A stretch of DNA of 42,515 nt from CAZFLM01 sp964519955 (lineage in GTDB: Bacteria > Armatimonadota > Chthonomonadetes > Chthonomonadales > CAJBBX01): positions 1-42,515 of the forward strand of contig CAZFLM010000057.1 in the NCBI GenBank assembly GCA_964519955.1, given 5' to 3'. A program made the position numbers and the translations under genes. The notes beneath the pieces were generated by a model. It saw only the letters and a list, made by a program, of their open reading frames with translations, was not told where the DNA came from and searched no databases. Below are positions 24,643-33,146 of this stretch, piece after piece (position 1 is the first letter of the stretch; every line of letters starts with the position of its first letter).

Positions 24643-24716
24643 AGCTCAGGCCTCCTTGACCGTTCGCCACTGCATTGGGGGCATTCCGGCAGGCCCTTAC
24701 TACTTCGCCACACTAA

Positions 24717-24780
24717 ATCCTCCGCCCCGCACACCCGACTCGCGGAAACGCCCCGCCGGCCTGGTGGCCAGCGGGGCGCT
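24717..24780 (-). repeat. 64-bp direct repeat, copy A, with terminator hairpin
   Basis: Identical base for base to 28140-28203. It begins ATCCTCCGCC and ends GCGGGGCGCT. Residues 24749-24778 form an 8-bp plus 4-bp hairpin with loop TGGT and one C/A mismatch. On the minus strand the hairpin is followed by TTT, so it is a plausible terminator for the nuclease gene that stops at 24793. Confidence 0.92.
24749..24778 (-). terminator. Terminator after the nuclease gene
   Basis: CGCCCCGC pairs with GCGGGGCG, and the inner GGCC pairs with GGCC around loop TGGT. In the minus-strand transcript it is followed by a short U-run (UUU). It lies 15 bases beyond the stop of the nuclease gene. Confidence 0.65.
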
Positions 24781-24792
24781 TGGGACATCCGC

Positions 24793-25830
24793 TTATGGAC
24801 GGTGTTTCGGGACGTACTCGCTCAGCCGAGTGCACTCGACCAGCCGATCGATGGTGGCTAGCGTGAATACCTTGCCCTTGGTGGCTTCGAGCAGCTTGCG
24901 CATGTCCTCGCGACGGACAGCGAAGCCGCGCCCTGCGATGCAAGCGACCAGTTCGAAACCCGCCCCGCCGTCCGCCACCCACTGAGCGGACATCTCAGCC
25001 AAGTGCTGCACCCGCGTTACCTTGTCACGAGCCGTGCCATCGTCCTCGGTCAGCTTCGCCTCAATGACAACGCGAGGGTTGAACTCGCTCGGGACGATGA
25101 AGTCAGGCGTCTGGTCAAACCGCGGGACACGCTCGGCGCGCTTCGTCCGTCGGTGACTGATGCCTGCGTCTGACAGCTGCTTCTGGATTGCATTCTCAAG
25201 GGCATCGCCAACCAGTTCTGAGACGGAGTCACGGTGCCCTGCGAACGGTCGACCGAGGAACCGTTCGTAGAGCAACATCGCGTACGGCACTCCCATCTCG
25301 GCTGCACGTCGCAACGATGCGAGGCCATCTGCTGTGTCGGCCTTGTCAAGGCGGTGGAGATGGGCGGGACCATGTTCTGGGCACCCTTCGGCGAGCAGGT
25401 CACACGCCGTGGAGACGAGCGCACGTAAGCGTATGCGGTTCTGCCCGGCCAACGTGAGCCCCTTGTGCGGGTCCATGCGTAGCCGGCGGTCAATGCCACG
25501 TACATACCCTTGCGTCACGCTCACCCCTGTACGCGCGGAGGCAGCGTACGCCCACTCGGGCGGCGTGAAACCGAGCATCGAGCGCAGCACGATCAGGATG
25601 ACCGGCGCGCGCGCAGCCAGGCCAAGCACCTGATCGGCATCGAGAGACGAGAAGCCCGCTGTGTCTGCCTTGAGCCGCTCGTAGGCCTCTTCGAACTCCG
25701 GGTAGTCGAGGAACCCTTCGCCGCGAGGCATGACCAGGAAGCCGGACGTGAGCGACCCAAAGACCGCGTCGACGTACTCGTCCGGGCTGGCGACAACTGC
25801 CTCATACGGCACCTCAAAACTGAACTTCAT
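24793..25830 (-). CDS. PD-(D/E)XK nuclease, probable restriction enzyme of the cassette
   Basis: 345 residues. T-P-D-F-I-V-P followed by V-V-I-E-A-K-L places Asp 243, Glu 257 and Lys 259 as a PD-(D/E)XK nuclease centre. A helix with Glu 212 (L-V-G-D-A-L-E-N-A-I) precedes it, as in many restriction enzymes. The N-terminal 190 residues are helical and unrecognised; they may read DNA or pair with the methylase. ATG 25830 has GGAGG six bases upstream and overlaps the methylase gene by 17 bases, so translation is coupled. The recognition site cannot be inferred. Confidence 0.85.
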   Translation of the reverse strand: MKFSFEVPYEAVVASPDEYVDAVFGSLTSGFLVMPRGEGFLDYPEFEEAYERLKADTAGFSSLDADQVLGLAARAPVILIVLRSMLGFTPPEWAYAASARTGVSVTQGYVRGIDRRLRMDPHKGLTLAGQNRIRLRALVSTACDLLAEGCPEHGPAHLHRLDKADTADGLASLRRAAEMGVPYAMLLYERFLGRPFAGHRDSVSELVGDALENAIQKQLSDAGISHRRTKRAERVPRFDQTPDFIVPSEFNPRVVIEAKLTEDDGTARDKVTRVQHLAEMSAQWVADGGAGFELVACIAGRGFAVRREDMRKLLEATKGKVFTLATIDRLVECTRLSEYVPKHRP

Positions 25831-28018
25831 CGTCGCCTCCGTAGGGCGCCCGGTCCTCGGCCAACTCCCATAGCTGGATCGGGGATGCTTCGGCCAGCAC
25901 GCCACCCAGTGAGCGCTCGATGGCTTTCCAGCCTCCCAGACCCTCCACGGCTCCTCGTGCCAGGTCTAGCTTCTCGCCTGTCGGCAGAGACGCGGACCAT
26001 GACTTGCGCAAGCTCCAAACCGCCATGCGAGCCACGTGGCCAAACGCGACACATCTGATGTCTCCGGCGGTTGGCCTCATTCCTGCGGAGCACAGGGACC
26101 GGATGTCTTCACTGACAAGGCCAGCGATGCCGTCGGGATCCCACTGGAGCGATCGCCGAAGGACCGCACCCGTAGTCCGACACACGAAGACCGTGTCCAC
26201 AATCGATGAGGCCGTCCCGTTGATGTGGATGGACGCGCCCATCTCAGCCGGACAAGGAATGGCAGCAGTGCACGCAAGATGCGCGTCCAGTAGCGCGACC
26301 ACCGCTGGCATGTAGGCATCGATGTCATTGTGGTGGTACGTGAACGCCAGAGGGCTGCCGCGCTTCAGTGCTGCAGCCATCTTGGTGAACACATCGGAGA
26401 GGCCTGCCGTGAAGTGCTCCAGACCGCGATCCTCGCTAACGTTACCGGTTAGTTCGCTGGGGTCTCGGGTCGAGACCTTGGCGAACGCTGGGCTCTCGGA
26501 GCCTACCAGGCGCCGCAGCCATACATAGCAGAAGTCCATTAACTCCGCATACTGGACGTTGGCGAAGTACGGCGGATCGGTGAACACCGCGTCAAGCGAG
26601 TTCGGCTCCAGTCGGAGTTCCCCGGATGGTGCGCATCTCAGGTCAATTCCTCTCTGCTGATCCGGAGCGGACCCGTTCTGCGACTCACCGATCCACTCAC
26701 CGCGAACCGGTACCACGGTCTTCCGCCCGCCGCGATGCGACACCTCGAAGGGCTCGTTACAATACCTCTTCGCCCGGGAGTACTTCGTCGAGATGTTGAG
26801 CCAACCCCCGCTACCGACCGCCTGCCCCTTGTCCCCCACGATGCCCAGCAGATTCGACTCGCACTGAACCAAACCCACAGGAAACCCGTGGACAGAGAAG
26901 ATATCGAGAGACTTCAGCGCCATCGTGTCGTACCGACAGAGCATGTTCTGGTAACGCAGCAGGTCGGACAGGTTGGTCGCCAACGCATTCCTGATCCTGA
27001 CAGTCGGCTGGTTACGCAGTGCGCGGCAACTCAACTCGAGACCCAGGAGCTGGCGAGCGTTGAACATCTGCCGGTATTGCCGATACCCCCATCGATGCAG
27101 CCGATCGGTCTCATCACCTGGCGGGATTGCGTCATCCGGCACATACTGCGTGTCAAGCTCGGAAAGCTCGCGCTCGGCGTCGCCGTAGAGTGCAAGATCG
27201 CGTTCGTCAGGGCGCTTGAAGAACCGCCCCCGACGCCTGGGGGCGCACATCGGGCAGTGGTACTCGATGGCGAACAGCCTGTGAGAGGGCGCGCCCTGAG
27301 CAGCGTCGGGGAACCTGATGCTGATGCCGCACTTCGGGCAGGCACACCTGCCCCGACTGGCAGGACCGTGCACGGCCAACGGAGAGTCGCAGGACGCACA
27401 CGCCCCAGGATGGCGGCGGTCAGCCGTCTCAGTCAGGTTCCCGCACGCCGCGCAGACAAACACGTTGGCCGTGTGGCGACGGTCCTCGGCCACCAGGTAG
27501 CCAGGCATCAGGTCAACCCGCCCATGGCAGCGCGGACAGACCGCGGTCTTGACCCACAGGTAGTACTTGGCCGCAGCATCCGCCGAGCCACACTCCACGC
27601 AAGTAGTGCGATAGAGGCGACCGACGCGGCCCTCCAGCCATCCCTGCAGGCGGCTTGCGGCTTCCTCGTACGCCCGGACGTCGATGTGCTCGACCTCTTC
27701 CTTGACGACCCAGTGGGCCATCGGGTTGATATCTGCCCCTAGGATGTGACAGCCGACGCGATTTGCTTCCAACAGCGGCGTGCCGCCGCCCATGAAGGGA
27801 TCGGCGACTCTGATGCCTGCCAGGTTGTGAGCTCTGTAGTATGCGCTGCGCAGGTCGTGGTCCACGAATTCGGAGAGGAGCAGAGCTCGAAAGAGCGTCC
27901 CGGGTCGACGCGCGAACCACTTGTGCACGGCGATGACGGGCCTGTAGTTCTGCTGGATCTGCTTCTCACGAAGCGCCAGATCCGCGACGAACGGTATGTC
28001 GAACCGTCTCTCAATCAT
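25814..28018 (-). CDS. DUF1156-type DNA methylase with three zinc ribbons
   Basis: 734 residues. V-H-K-W-F-A-R-R-P-G is the DUF1156-type entry (31-40). D-P-F-M-G-G-G-T (73-80) is SAM motif I, and T-D-P-P-Y-F-A-N-V-Q-Y (480-490) is the catalytic motif of amino-methyltransferases (N6-adenine or N4-cytosine). Between them lie three zinc ribbons: Cys 140/143 with 161/164, 189/192 with 207/210, and 227/230 with 255/258. The order motif I, inserted domain, DPPY is alpha-like. In larger DUF1156 systems helicase and ATPase partners are present; here only the overlapping nuclease follows. It should protect host DNA from that nuclease. Confidence 0.88.
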   Translation of the reverse strand: MIERRFDIPFVADLALREKQIQQNYRPVIAVHKWFARRPGTLFRALLLSEFVDHDLRSAYYRAHNLAGIRVADPFMGGGTPLLEANRVGCHILGADINPMAHWVVKEEVEHIDVRAYEEAASRLQGWLEGRVGRLYRTTCVECGSADAAAKYYLWVKTAVCPRCHGRVDLMPGYLVAEDRRHTANVFVCAACGNLTETADRRHPGACASCDSPLAVHGPASRGRCACPKCGISIRFPDAAQGAPSHRLFAIEYHCPMCAPRRRGRFFKRPDERDLALYGDAERELSELDTQYVPDDAIPPGDETDRLHRWGYRQYRQMFNARQLLGLELSCRALRNQPTVRIRNALATNLSDLLRYQNMLCRYDTMALKSLDIFSVHGFPVGLVQCESNLLGIVGDKGQAVGSGGWLNISTKYSRAKRYCNEPFEVSHRGGRKTVVPVRGEWIGESQNGSAPDQQRGIDLRCAPSGELRLEPNSLDAVFTDPPYFANVQYAELMDFCYVWLRRLVGSESPAFAKVSTRDPSELTGNVSEDRGLEHFTAGLSDVFTKMAAALKRGSPLAFTYHHNDIDAYMPAVVALLDAHLACTAAIPCPAEMGASIHINGTASSIVDTVFVCRTTGAVLRRSLQWDPDGIAGLVSEDIRSLCSAGMRPTAGDIRCVAFGHVARMAVWSLRKSWSASLPTGEKLDLARGAVEGLGGWKAIERSLGGVLAEASPIQLWELAEDRAPYGGDDEVQF

Positions 28019-28091
28019 CTGGTTGGTGGCCGTCCCGAGGTACGCACCAGAGCTTGGTGCGAGGCGAAAACAGTAAACGCTTGACGACTAC

Positions 28092-28097
28092 ATTATA
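28092..28097 (-). promoter_or_regulatory. -10 box upstream of the methylase gene
   Basis: TATAAT on the minus strand (28097-28092) lies 74 bases above the methylase ATG. No good -35 is seen at 16-18 bases, so the promoter may be weak or activator-dependent. A leader of about 65 bases would result. Confidence 0.5.
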
Positions 28098-28139
28098 CCG
28101 GCCTGACGTGCGGGATTCCTGCAGCGCGACACGCCTACT

Positions 28140-28203
28140 ATCCTCCGCCCCGCACACCCGACTCGCGGAAACGCCCCGCCGGCCTGGTGGCCAGCGGGGC
28201 GCT
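28140..28203 (-). repeat. 64-bp direct repeat, copy B, with terminator hairpin
   Basis: Identical to 24717-24780, starting 3423 bases further on. Its hairpin (28172-28201) lies just beyond the stop (28226) of the secreted two-repeat protein gene and would terminate that minus-strand transcript. It may therefore be the original site, with copy A the duplicate. Confidence 0.92.
28172..28201 (-). terminator. Terminator after the two-repeat secreted protein gene
   Basis: Same hairpin as at 24749-24778, followed by UUU on the minus strand, 25 bases beyond the stop at 28226. Confidence 0.65.
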
Positions 28204-28225
28204 CACACGATGCATGCCGCCTGCA

Positions 28226-29029
28226 CTACCGCCGATACCGCTCCTCAAGACCCCGGTCGGAGCGGTCGAGGCCCATCCAGTCCCTCTTCTCGCGCGTGTT
28301 CGAGGCCTTGATACCCTTGCCGGTGCGCGTGATCTCGTAGGTGGTGCGGCCGAACGTCACGCGGCCATCCTCGTAGCGGCCGGCGATCCGCTCGATCCTG
28401 CCCCGGTCGGTACGCTCGCGGTAGACGCGGACGGCGCTGCCATCGGCCCGGATCGTGATCTCCGCATCCACCTTCTCGTATCCATTCCCGCCGACGAAGG
28501 TGCCGACGGCCCAGTCGGGCACGCGGCGACCGCGCTCGTCGCGGTCACGTCGATCGCGATCATCGCGCCAACGCCGGTCGTCCTCGGAGGAGCGCCATCC
28601 GGCAGGCGGGCCGTCGCGGCGGTACTCGGGCCGCCGGTAGTCGGACCGAGCGCGGTCCAGGCCCATCCAGTCCTTGCGCTCCCTCGTGTTGACGAGCTTG
28701 ATGCCACTGCCTGTCTTGCTGATCTCGTACGAATCGGAGCCGAACACCAGCCGGCCGCGGCGGTAGGTTCCCTCCTCCCGAGTCGTCCGGCGCACGACCC
28801 GATCCCGATCGCGGTTCCGGCCCGGCTCCTGGCTCCACTCCGGGTAGTAGATCAGGGTCGCGCGCCCGCGATCGGTGACGATCACCTCGGCGTCGGCCTT
28901 GATGTAGCCGTTCCCACCGACAAACCGGCCAACAGCCCAGTCGGGAGGGGCGTCCGCCCTCGCCGTCAGCCCAGCGCACGCCAGAACCGCAGCCGCGATG
29001 GGCAGCGCAAGCTTGCAGGTCAGCGTCAT
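28226..29029 (-). CDS. Secreted protein with two tandem copies of an unrecognised ~90-residue domain
   Basis: 267 residues. A Sec signal peptide ends near A-R-A-D. The sequence P-D-W-A-V-G-x-F-V-G-G-N-G-Y begins each of two repeats, near residues 28 and 168. Each repeat ends with Y-E-I-x-x-T-G-x-G-I-K-x-x-N-T-R-E and D-W-M-G-L-D-R. The two are joined by a highly charged Arg/Asp-rich linker of about 45 residues (R-R-D-R-D-E-R-G-R). The domain is beta-rich and has no cysteines; I do not recognise the family and assign no function. ATG 29029 follows AAGGA. It lies 33 bases after the oxidoreductase gene. Confidence 0.82.
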   Translation of the reverse strand: MTLTCKLALPIAAAVLACAGLTARADAPPDWAVGRFVGGNGYIKADAEVIVTDRGRATLIYYPEWSQEPGRNRDRDRVVRRTTREEGTYRRGRLVFGSDSYEISKTGSGIKLVNTRERKDWMGLDRARSDYRRPEYRRDGPPAGWRSSEDDRRWRDDRDRRDRDERGRRVPDWAVGTFVGGNGYEKVDAEITIRADGSAVRVYRERTDRGRIERIAGRYEDGRVTFGRTTYEITRTGKGIKASNTREKRDWMGLDRSDRGLEERYRR

Positions 29030-29062
29030 AGTGTCCTTCCTTTCGTCCTCCGCGAGCGGAGG

Positions 29063-30079
29063 CTATGCCTTCCCATCGAACGCCGACGGGTGAAGCGAGA
29101 CGGGCTTTCCCGTGTCGGCGGATTGCTGCGCCTTGATGGTGATCTCCGTGATGCGGAAGGCGTCGTAGTGGGTCAGTGGCTCCGGCCCCTCATTGCGCAG
29201 GAACCGTATGAACTGACTGGCGATATCGAGCTGGGGTTCCAGCGCCACCGGCGTCGGCCCCTCGCGCTCTGTGACAAGAGTCACCTCATTCCTCACCACT
29301 CGTGCCTCGACCACGCCCTGCGTGCCGGCGATGCGCAGCCACTCGTCGCCGTGGGTCGGAGCCGCGGACGGGCGCAGGTAGTCTAGCGTCACCGCCGCGG
29401 CGCCCCCGCTCTCCATCCGGAACGTGTAGGCGGCCTGGCTCGCACACGCCGGGTAGTCGGGACGAGCCGCCGTCCCCTCGCGCCCATACACCTCCACGAA
29501 CACGTCGCCGAGGATCCAGTGCAGCCAGTCCATGGCGTGGACGCCGATGTACGGCATGATGCCCGGAAACGTCTTGCGGTCGCGGAAGAAGCAGGGACGG
29601 GTCGGGCCCCACTTGTACGTCTTCTGGCTGAAGCACATCAGCGGCCGACCGATGCGCCCCTCCTTCACGACGCGCGCGACGGCCGCGAGCGATCGCTCCT
29701 CCCGCATCGTGTGCATCGGGCAGATGCGCACGCCCTTGCGCTCCACCAGCGAGTGCATCCGCTTGAGCGTACGCATGTCCATGGCGAGCGGCTTCTCGCT
29801 GATTACCGGGATGCCCCGCTCGATGCAGGCGAGCGACCAGTACGGATTGAGGTCGGGCCGACAGCACACCTGCACGATGTCCGGCTTCACCTGGTCGAGC
29901 AGGCGTTCCGGGTCGCCGAAGCGCGGGGTGTCGGCGCGCACGCCCGGCGCGGCGTCGAACGCCTCCAGAGTCTCGTCCTCGGCACGCGCCACGCCCACCA
30001 CCTCCAGCCCGGGGCACTTCACGAGGGCCGGCGCGTACGTCTGCCAGTGGCCGGTGGAGCCGATGAGGGCGAGGCGCAT
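29063..30079 (-). CDS. Gfo/Idh/MocA-family oxidoreductase
   Basis: 338 residues, cytoplasmic. The N-terminal Rossmann fold opens M-R-L-A-L-I-G-S-T-G-H-W (the usual G-x-G-x-x-G is replaced by G-S-T-G-H-W). The V-I-S-E-K-P-L-A-M motif near residue 93 carries the family Lys. The C-terminal beta-sheet domain has H-A-M-D-W-L-H-W near 180, with catalytic-type His. These enzymes oxidise or reduce sugars, inositols or nucleotide sugars with NAD(P). AGGAGA lies upstream of ATG 30079. It is divergent from wrbA. Confidence 0.92.
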   Translation of the reverse strand: MRLALIGSTGHWQTYAPALVKCPGLEVVGVARAEDETLEAFDAAPGVRADTPRFGDPERLLDQVKPDIVQVCCRPDLNPYWSLACIERGIPVISEKPLAMDMRTLKRMHSLVERKGVRICPMHTMREERSLAAVARVVKEGRIGRPLMCFSQKTYKWGPTRPCFFRDRKTFPGIMPYIGVHAMDWLHWILGDVFVEVYGREGTAARPDYPACASQAAYTFRMESGGAAAVTLDYLRPSAAPTHGDEWLRIAGTQGVVEARVVRNEVTLVTEREGPTPVALEPQLDIASQFIRFLRNEGPEPLTHYDAFRITEITIKAQQSADTGKPVSLHPSAFDGKA

Positions 30080-30176
30080 GATCTATCTCCTGTGTCCGGG
30101 AACGCCGGGGGCGGCCAGACGTATCATTGAGCAGTGATAAGTGATCCGACAGATACGGCGGTTCGGGAGGGCTGGC

Positions 30177-30788
30177 ATGAAGGTCTATGTGGTGTTCTAC
30201 AGCATGTACGGGCATACCTACAAGATGGCCGAGGCAGTGGCGGAGGGCGCTCGCGAGGTCGAGGGCGCCGAGGTGAGCATCTTCCAGGTGCCCGAACTGG
30301 TGCCGGATGAGGCGCTGGAGCGCAGCGGGGCCAAGGCAGCCCGCGCCGCGTTCGCGCACGTTCCGGTCATCGAGCCCGCCCAGCTCGCCGAGGCAGACGC
30401 GATCATCTTCGGCACGGGCACGCGCTTCGGCAACATGAGCGCGCAGATGCGCAACTTCCTCGACCAGACCGGCGGCCTCTGGGCGAAGGGCGCGCTCATC
30501 GGCAAGGCCGGCAGCGTCTTCACCAGCACCGCCACGCAGCACGGCGGCCAGGAGACCACGATCACCAGCTTCCACACGACGCTGCTGCATCACGGCATGG
30601 TCATCGTGGGCGTGCCGTTCTCGTGCCCCGGGCTGACGACGCTCGACGAGATCACCGGAGGCAGCCCCTACGGCGCGGGCACGCTGGCCGGCGGCGACGG
30701 CTCCCGCCAGCCCAGCGAGAACGAGCTAGCCATCGCCCGCTTCCAGGGCAAGCACGTCGCGGAGATCGCGATGAAGCTGGCGGGGTAG
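30177..30788 (+). CDS. wrbA: NAD(P)H:quinone oxidoreductase, WrbA type
   Basis: 203 residues, the usual WrbA length. The FMN phosphate loop is F-Y-S-M-Y-G-H-T-Y-K-M (7-17). The isoalloxazine-contacting segments F-G-T-G-T-R-F-G-N-M near residue 79 and S-T-A-T-Q-H-G-G-Q-E near 118 are intact. It carries out two-electron reduction of quinones, avoiding semiquinone radicals. I chose ATG 30177 with GGGAGG six bases upstream; the open frame continues upstream without a ribosome site. Confidence 0.95.
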   Translation: MKVYVVFYSMYGHTYKMAEAVAEGAREVEGAEVSIFQVPELVPDEALERSGAKAARAAFAHVPVIEPAQLAEADAIIFGTGTRFGNMSAQMRNFLDQTGGLWAKGALIGKAGSVFTSTATQHGGQETTITSFHTTLLHHGMVIVGVPFSCPGLTTLDEITGGSPYGAGTLAGGDGSRQPSENELAIARFQGKHVAEIAMKLAG

Positions 30789-30813
30789 CCTTCCCAGTCC
30801 GTAGGTTGTACTG

Positions 30814-30833
30814 GACGGGCACGGAGGCCCGTC
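30814..30833. repeat. GACGGGC hairpin element
   Basis: GACGGGC (30814-30820) and GCCCGTC (30827-30833) enclose ACGGAG. Its reverse complement closely matches 34286-34312, including flanking GTGG and TCCAG. It lies between the convergent wrbA and oxidoreductase genes and may end transcription. The rest of the gap (30834-30982) has no gene; from about 30950 it has runs of CTACTCGCTCCTCGC-like units. Confidence 0.6.
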
Positions 30834-30982
30834 TCACCACAACGCTCGGGCGTGATACAGCCCGCACGGACGCCGGACGCGGCAAACAGCGTCCCTACCG
30901 CACAAGCACGGGCGCGAGAGGGCAAACCCACTCCCCCTCGCGCCCGCCGTCCTACTCGCTACTCGCTCCTCGCTCCTCGCTT

Positions 30983-31978
30983 CTAGAAGCGAGCGATCGT
31001 CTTCTCCCGCTCCGACTGGTAGCCGCCGAGGATGATCTTCAGCACGGTGATGCCCTCGCGCAGGCTCTGCTCGGGCGTGGCGCGCGTCTCGATGCAGTCC
31101 ACGTAGTGCTTGATCTCGCCCACGAAGCCGTTCTCCGGCTCCAGGTCGAGCTTCTCGGGCTGCTCGTTGCCCGGCTGGAAGTAGATTGTGTTGCCTCGCC
31201 CGAAGATCTGGCCCTTCTCGCCGATGGCGTGGAACTGCCACTGGCTGTTCGGCACGAAGTGGCCCCACGACGTCTGCAGCGTGCCGACCGCGCCGTTGTC
31301 GAACCGCACCATCGTCTGCGCGGTGTCCTCGGCGATCAGCGTGGGCTGGTTGTAGTTGTCGCTGAAGCTGACGACTTCCTTCGGCTCCGCGTTGGCGATC
31401 GAGAAGAGCAGGTAGGTCGGATGGTAGCCGGTGTCCAGCGCGCAGCCGCCGCCCGCTTCCTCCGCCGTGCCGCGCCAGCCCCAGTCCGAGGTCTGCGTGC
31501 GGCCCTGGATGTGGAAGCAGTCCACCGTGCGCAGGCTGAACACGCGGCCGATCTTGCCCTCCTTCACCCACTGGCGGGCGAGGCGGGGCGCCGGCTCGAA
31601 CATCTGGTTGTGCGCGCACATCAGGACGACATTGTTTGCCTTGACGGCCGCCTCGATGTCCTTGGCCTCCTCGAAGCTGGTGCAGAGCGGCTTCTCGGTG
31701 ATGATGTCCAGGCCCGCCTCCGCCGCGTCGACAATGGCGTCGCGATGCAGCCGGTGCGGCAGGCAGAGGTCGACGGCGGTCACCAGGCCGTCCTTCATCA
31801 TCGTCTTCCAGTCGGTGTACACCTTGGCGGTGCCGCCCATCTCGGCGGCGCGGTTGGCGGCGCGCTCCTCGACGATGTCGCAGCACGCCGTGACGGTGGC
31901 GCGGCCCTCGACGGCCTTCCAGCCGGGCAGGTGCGCCCCCATGATGCCCCCACAGCCAACCAACCCCACGCGTATCAT
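30983..31978 (-). CDS. Gfo/Idh/MocA-family oxidoreductase
   Basis: 331 residues. R-V-G-L-V-G-C-G-G-I-M-G is a standard Rossmann G-x-G-x-x-G. I-I-T-E-K-P-L-C-T near residue 92 carries the family Lys, and D-T-G-Y-H-P-T-Y near 174 holds the catalytic-type His. No leader is present, so it is cytoplasmic and NAD(P)-linked; the substrate is unknown. GGAGAACC lies upstream of ATG 31978. It is divergent from a Tat-exported sugar-isomerase-like gene with which it may share a pathway. Confidence 0.93.
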   Translation of the reverse strand: MIRVGLVGCGGIMGAHLPGWKAVEGRATVTACCDIVEERAANRAAEMGGTAKVYTDWKTMMKDGLVTAVDLCLPHRLHRDAIVDAAEAGLDIITEKPLCTSFEEAKDIEAAVKANNVVLMCAHNQMFEPAPRLARQWVKEGKIGRVFSLRTVDCFHIQGRTQTSDWGWRGTAEEAGGGCALDTGYHPTYLLFSIANAEPKEVVSFSDNYNQPTLIAEDTAQTMVRFDNGAVGTLQTSWGHFVPNSQWQFHAIGEKGQIFGRGNTIYFQPGNEQPEKLDLEPENGFVGEIKHYVDCIETRATPEQSLREGITVLKIILGGYQSEREKTIARF

Positions 31979-32189
31979 CCGTGGTTCTCCTTCGTCGCAA
32001 TCGAATGGTGTCCGGCCGTCCGCTTCGTCGTCGCGCGCCGTCGCACTGGGCGTTCGCCCGAGACGGCGCGCTCTCCTGCAGACGCGTGGGAATCCGTCGC
32101 GCAGGATTGCCGCCGCGGCCCGGCGAAACGGACACCATCACGCGGCCTCGCCCGGGCGCCCAGCACGCGGGGCCACAAGGAGTCCCCTC

Positions 32190-33083
32190 ATGAACGAGGG
32201 CATGGATCGCAGAGACTTCATCCGCCGCTCGACCGGCGCCGCCGTGGCGCTCTCCGTGGCGTCGTCGGGAGCCGGCGGCTCGGCCGCGCCGGCCAAGCTC
32301 AAGAAGGCGATCATCTACGGCATGCTGCCGGACGATCTGCCGATGCCTGACCGGTTCAAGCTGGCGAAGGACGTCGGCTTCGAGGGTGTGGAGATCGCTC
32401 CCGTGGCCGAGGCGGAGGCAGAGGCGATGCGCAAGGCCGCCGAGGCCGCCGGCATCCCGATCCACTCGGTCATCTACGGCGGCTGGAAGGCGCCGATGTC
32501 CAGCGCCGACCCCGAGGTCATCAAGCAGGGCCAGGCGGACATCGAGGCCGCCCTGCGCTGCGCGAAGACCGTCGGCGCGGAGGACGTGCTGCTCGTTCCG
32601 GCCGTCGTCAACGCGGGCACCGGCTACGCCGACGCGTACAAGCGCTCGCAAGCCAACATCAAGAAGGTCCTGCCCGTCGCCGCCGAGCTGAAGGTGCACC
32701 TCGACATCGAGGAGGTGTGGAACAACTTCCTGCTGAGCCCGCTGGAGTTCGGCAAGTACATCGACGAGTTCGGCAGCCCATGGGTCCAGGCGTACTTCGA
32801 CGTGGGCAACGTGGTGCGCTTCGGCTGGCCGCAGGACTGGATCCGCACGCTGGGCAAGCGCATTCGCAAGGTGCACGTGAAGGACTTCAAGGGCGGCCCG
32901 GGGCTGGGCACTGGCGGCGAGTGGGTGAACCTGGGCGACGGCAGCATCGACTGGCCCGAGGTGAAGAAGGCCCTGGGCGAGATCGGGTACTCCGGCTACA
33001 TTACGACCGAGCTGCGCGGGGGCGACGAAGCCTACCTCCGCGACCTGGCGGCGAGGCTAGACCGGGTGCTGACGGGGGCCTGA
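32190..33083 (+). CDS. Tat-exported sugar phosphate isomerase/epimerase-like TIM barrel
   Basis: 297 residues. The leader M-D-R-R-D-F-I-R-R-S-T-G carries a twin-arginine motif and is followed by an Ala/Ser-rich hydrophobic stretch. The AP2-type barrel has G-V-E-I-A-P near residue 66, L-D-I-E-E-V-W near 171, Y-F-D-V-G-N near 201, H-V-K-D-F near 229 and T-T-E-L-R near 272. These are metal-ligand positions of the family. Folding with metal before export explains the Tat route. ATG 32190 has AAGGAG seven bases upstream. Confidence 0.92.
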   Translation: MNEGMDRRDFIRRSTGAAVALSVASSGAGGSAAPAKLKKAIIYGMLPDDLPMPDRFKLAKDVGFEGVEIAPVAEAEAEAMRKAAEAAGIPIHSVIYGGWKAPMSSADPEVIKQGQADIEAALRCAKTVGAEDVLLVPAVVNAGTGYADAYKRSQANIKKVLPVAAELKVHLDIEEVWNNFLLSPLEFGKYIDEFGSPWVQAYFDVGNVVRFGWPQDWIRTLGKRIRKVHVKDFKGGPGLGTGGEWVNLGDGSIDWPEVKKALGEIGYSGYITTELRGGDEAYLRDLAARLDRVLTGA

Positions 33084-33105
33084 CGGACGGCGTCTGCTCG
33101 TACTG

Positions 33106-33127
33106 CGGGCGGCCTCCGGGCCGCCCG
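33106..33127 (+). terminator. Hairpin after the Tat-exported barrel gene
   Basis: CGGGCGGCC (33106-33114) and GGCCGCCCG (33119-33127) form a perfect nine-bp stem with tetraloop TCCG, 23 bases after the stop. Only TT follows, so it would be a weak intrinsic terminator. Confidence 0.6.
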
Positions 33128-33146
33128 TTGGCCGTCTCCGGCGACC

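Larger units (their letters stand above)
24717..28203. mobile_element. Repeat-bracketed restriction-modification cassette (candidate island)
   Basis: Two perfect 64-bp direct repeats (24717-24780 and 28140-28203) enclose only a methylase gene and an overlapping nuclease gene. Sampled lines inside have visibly lower G+C (near 53-60%) than neighbouring genes (near 70%). No integrase or transposase is present. Gain by homologous or site-specific recombination at a terminator sequence would explain the layout. Duplication of a terminator by other means is the alternative. Confidence 0.5.

Noticed and set aside
24717..28203. Insertion sequence or composite transposon
   Set aside because: The bracketing repeats are direct, lack transposon-type inverted ends, and no transposase lies inside or beside them.
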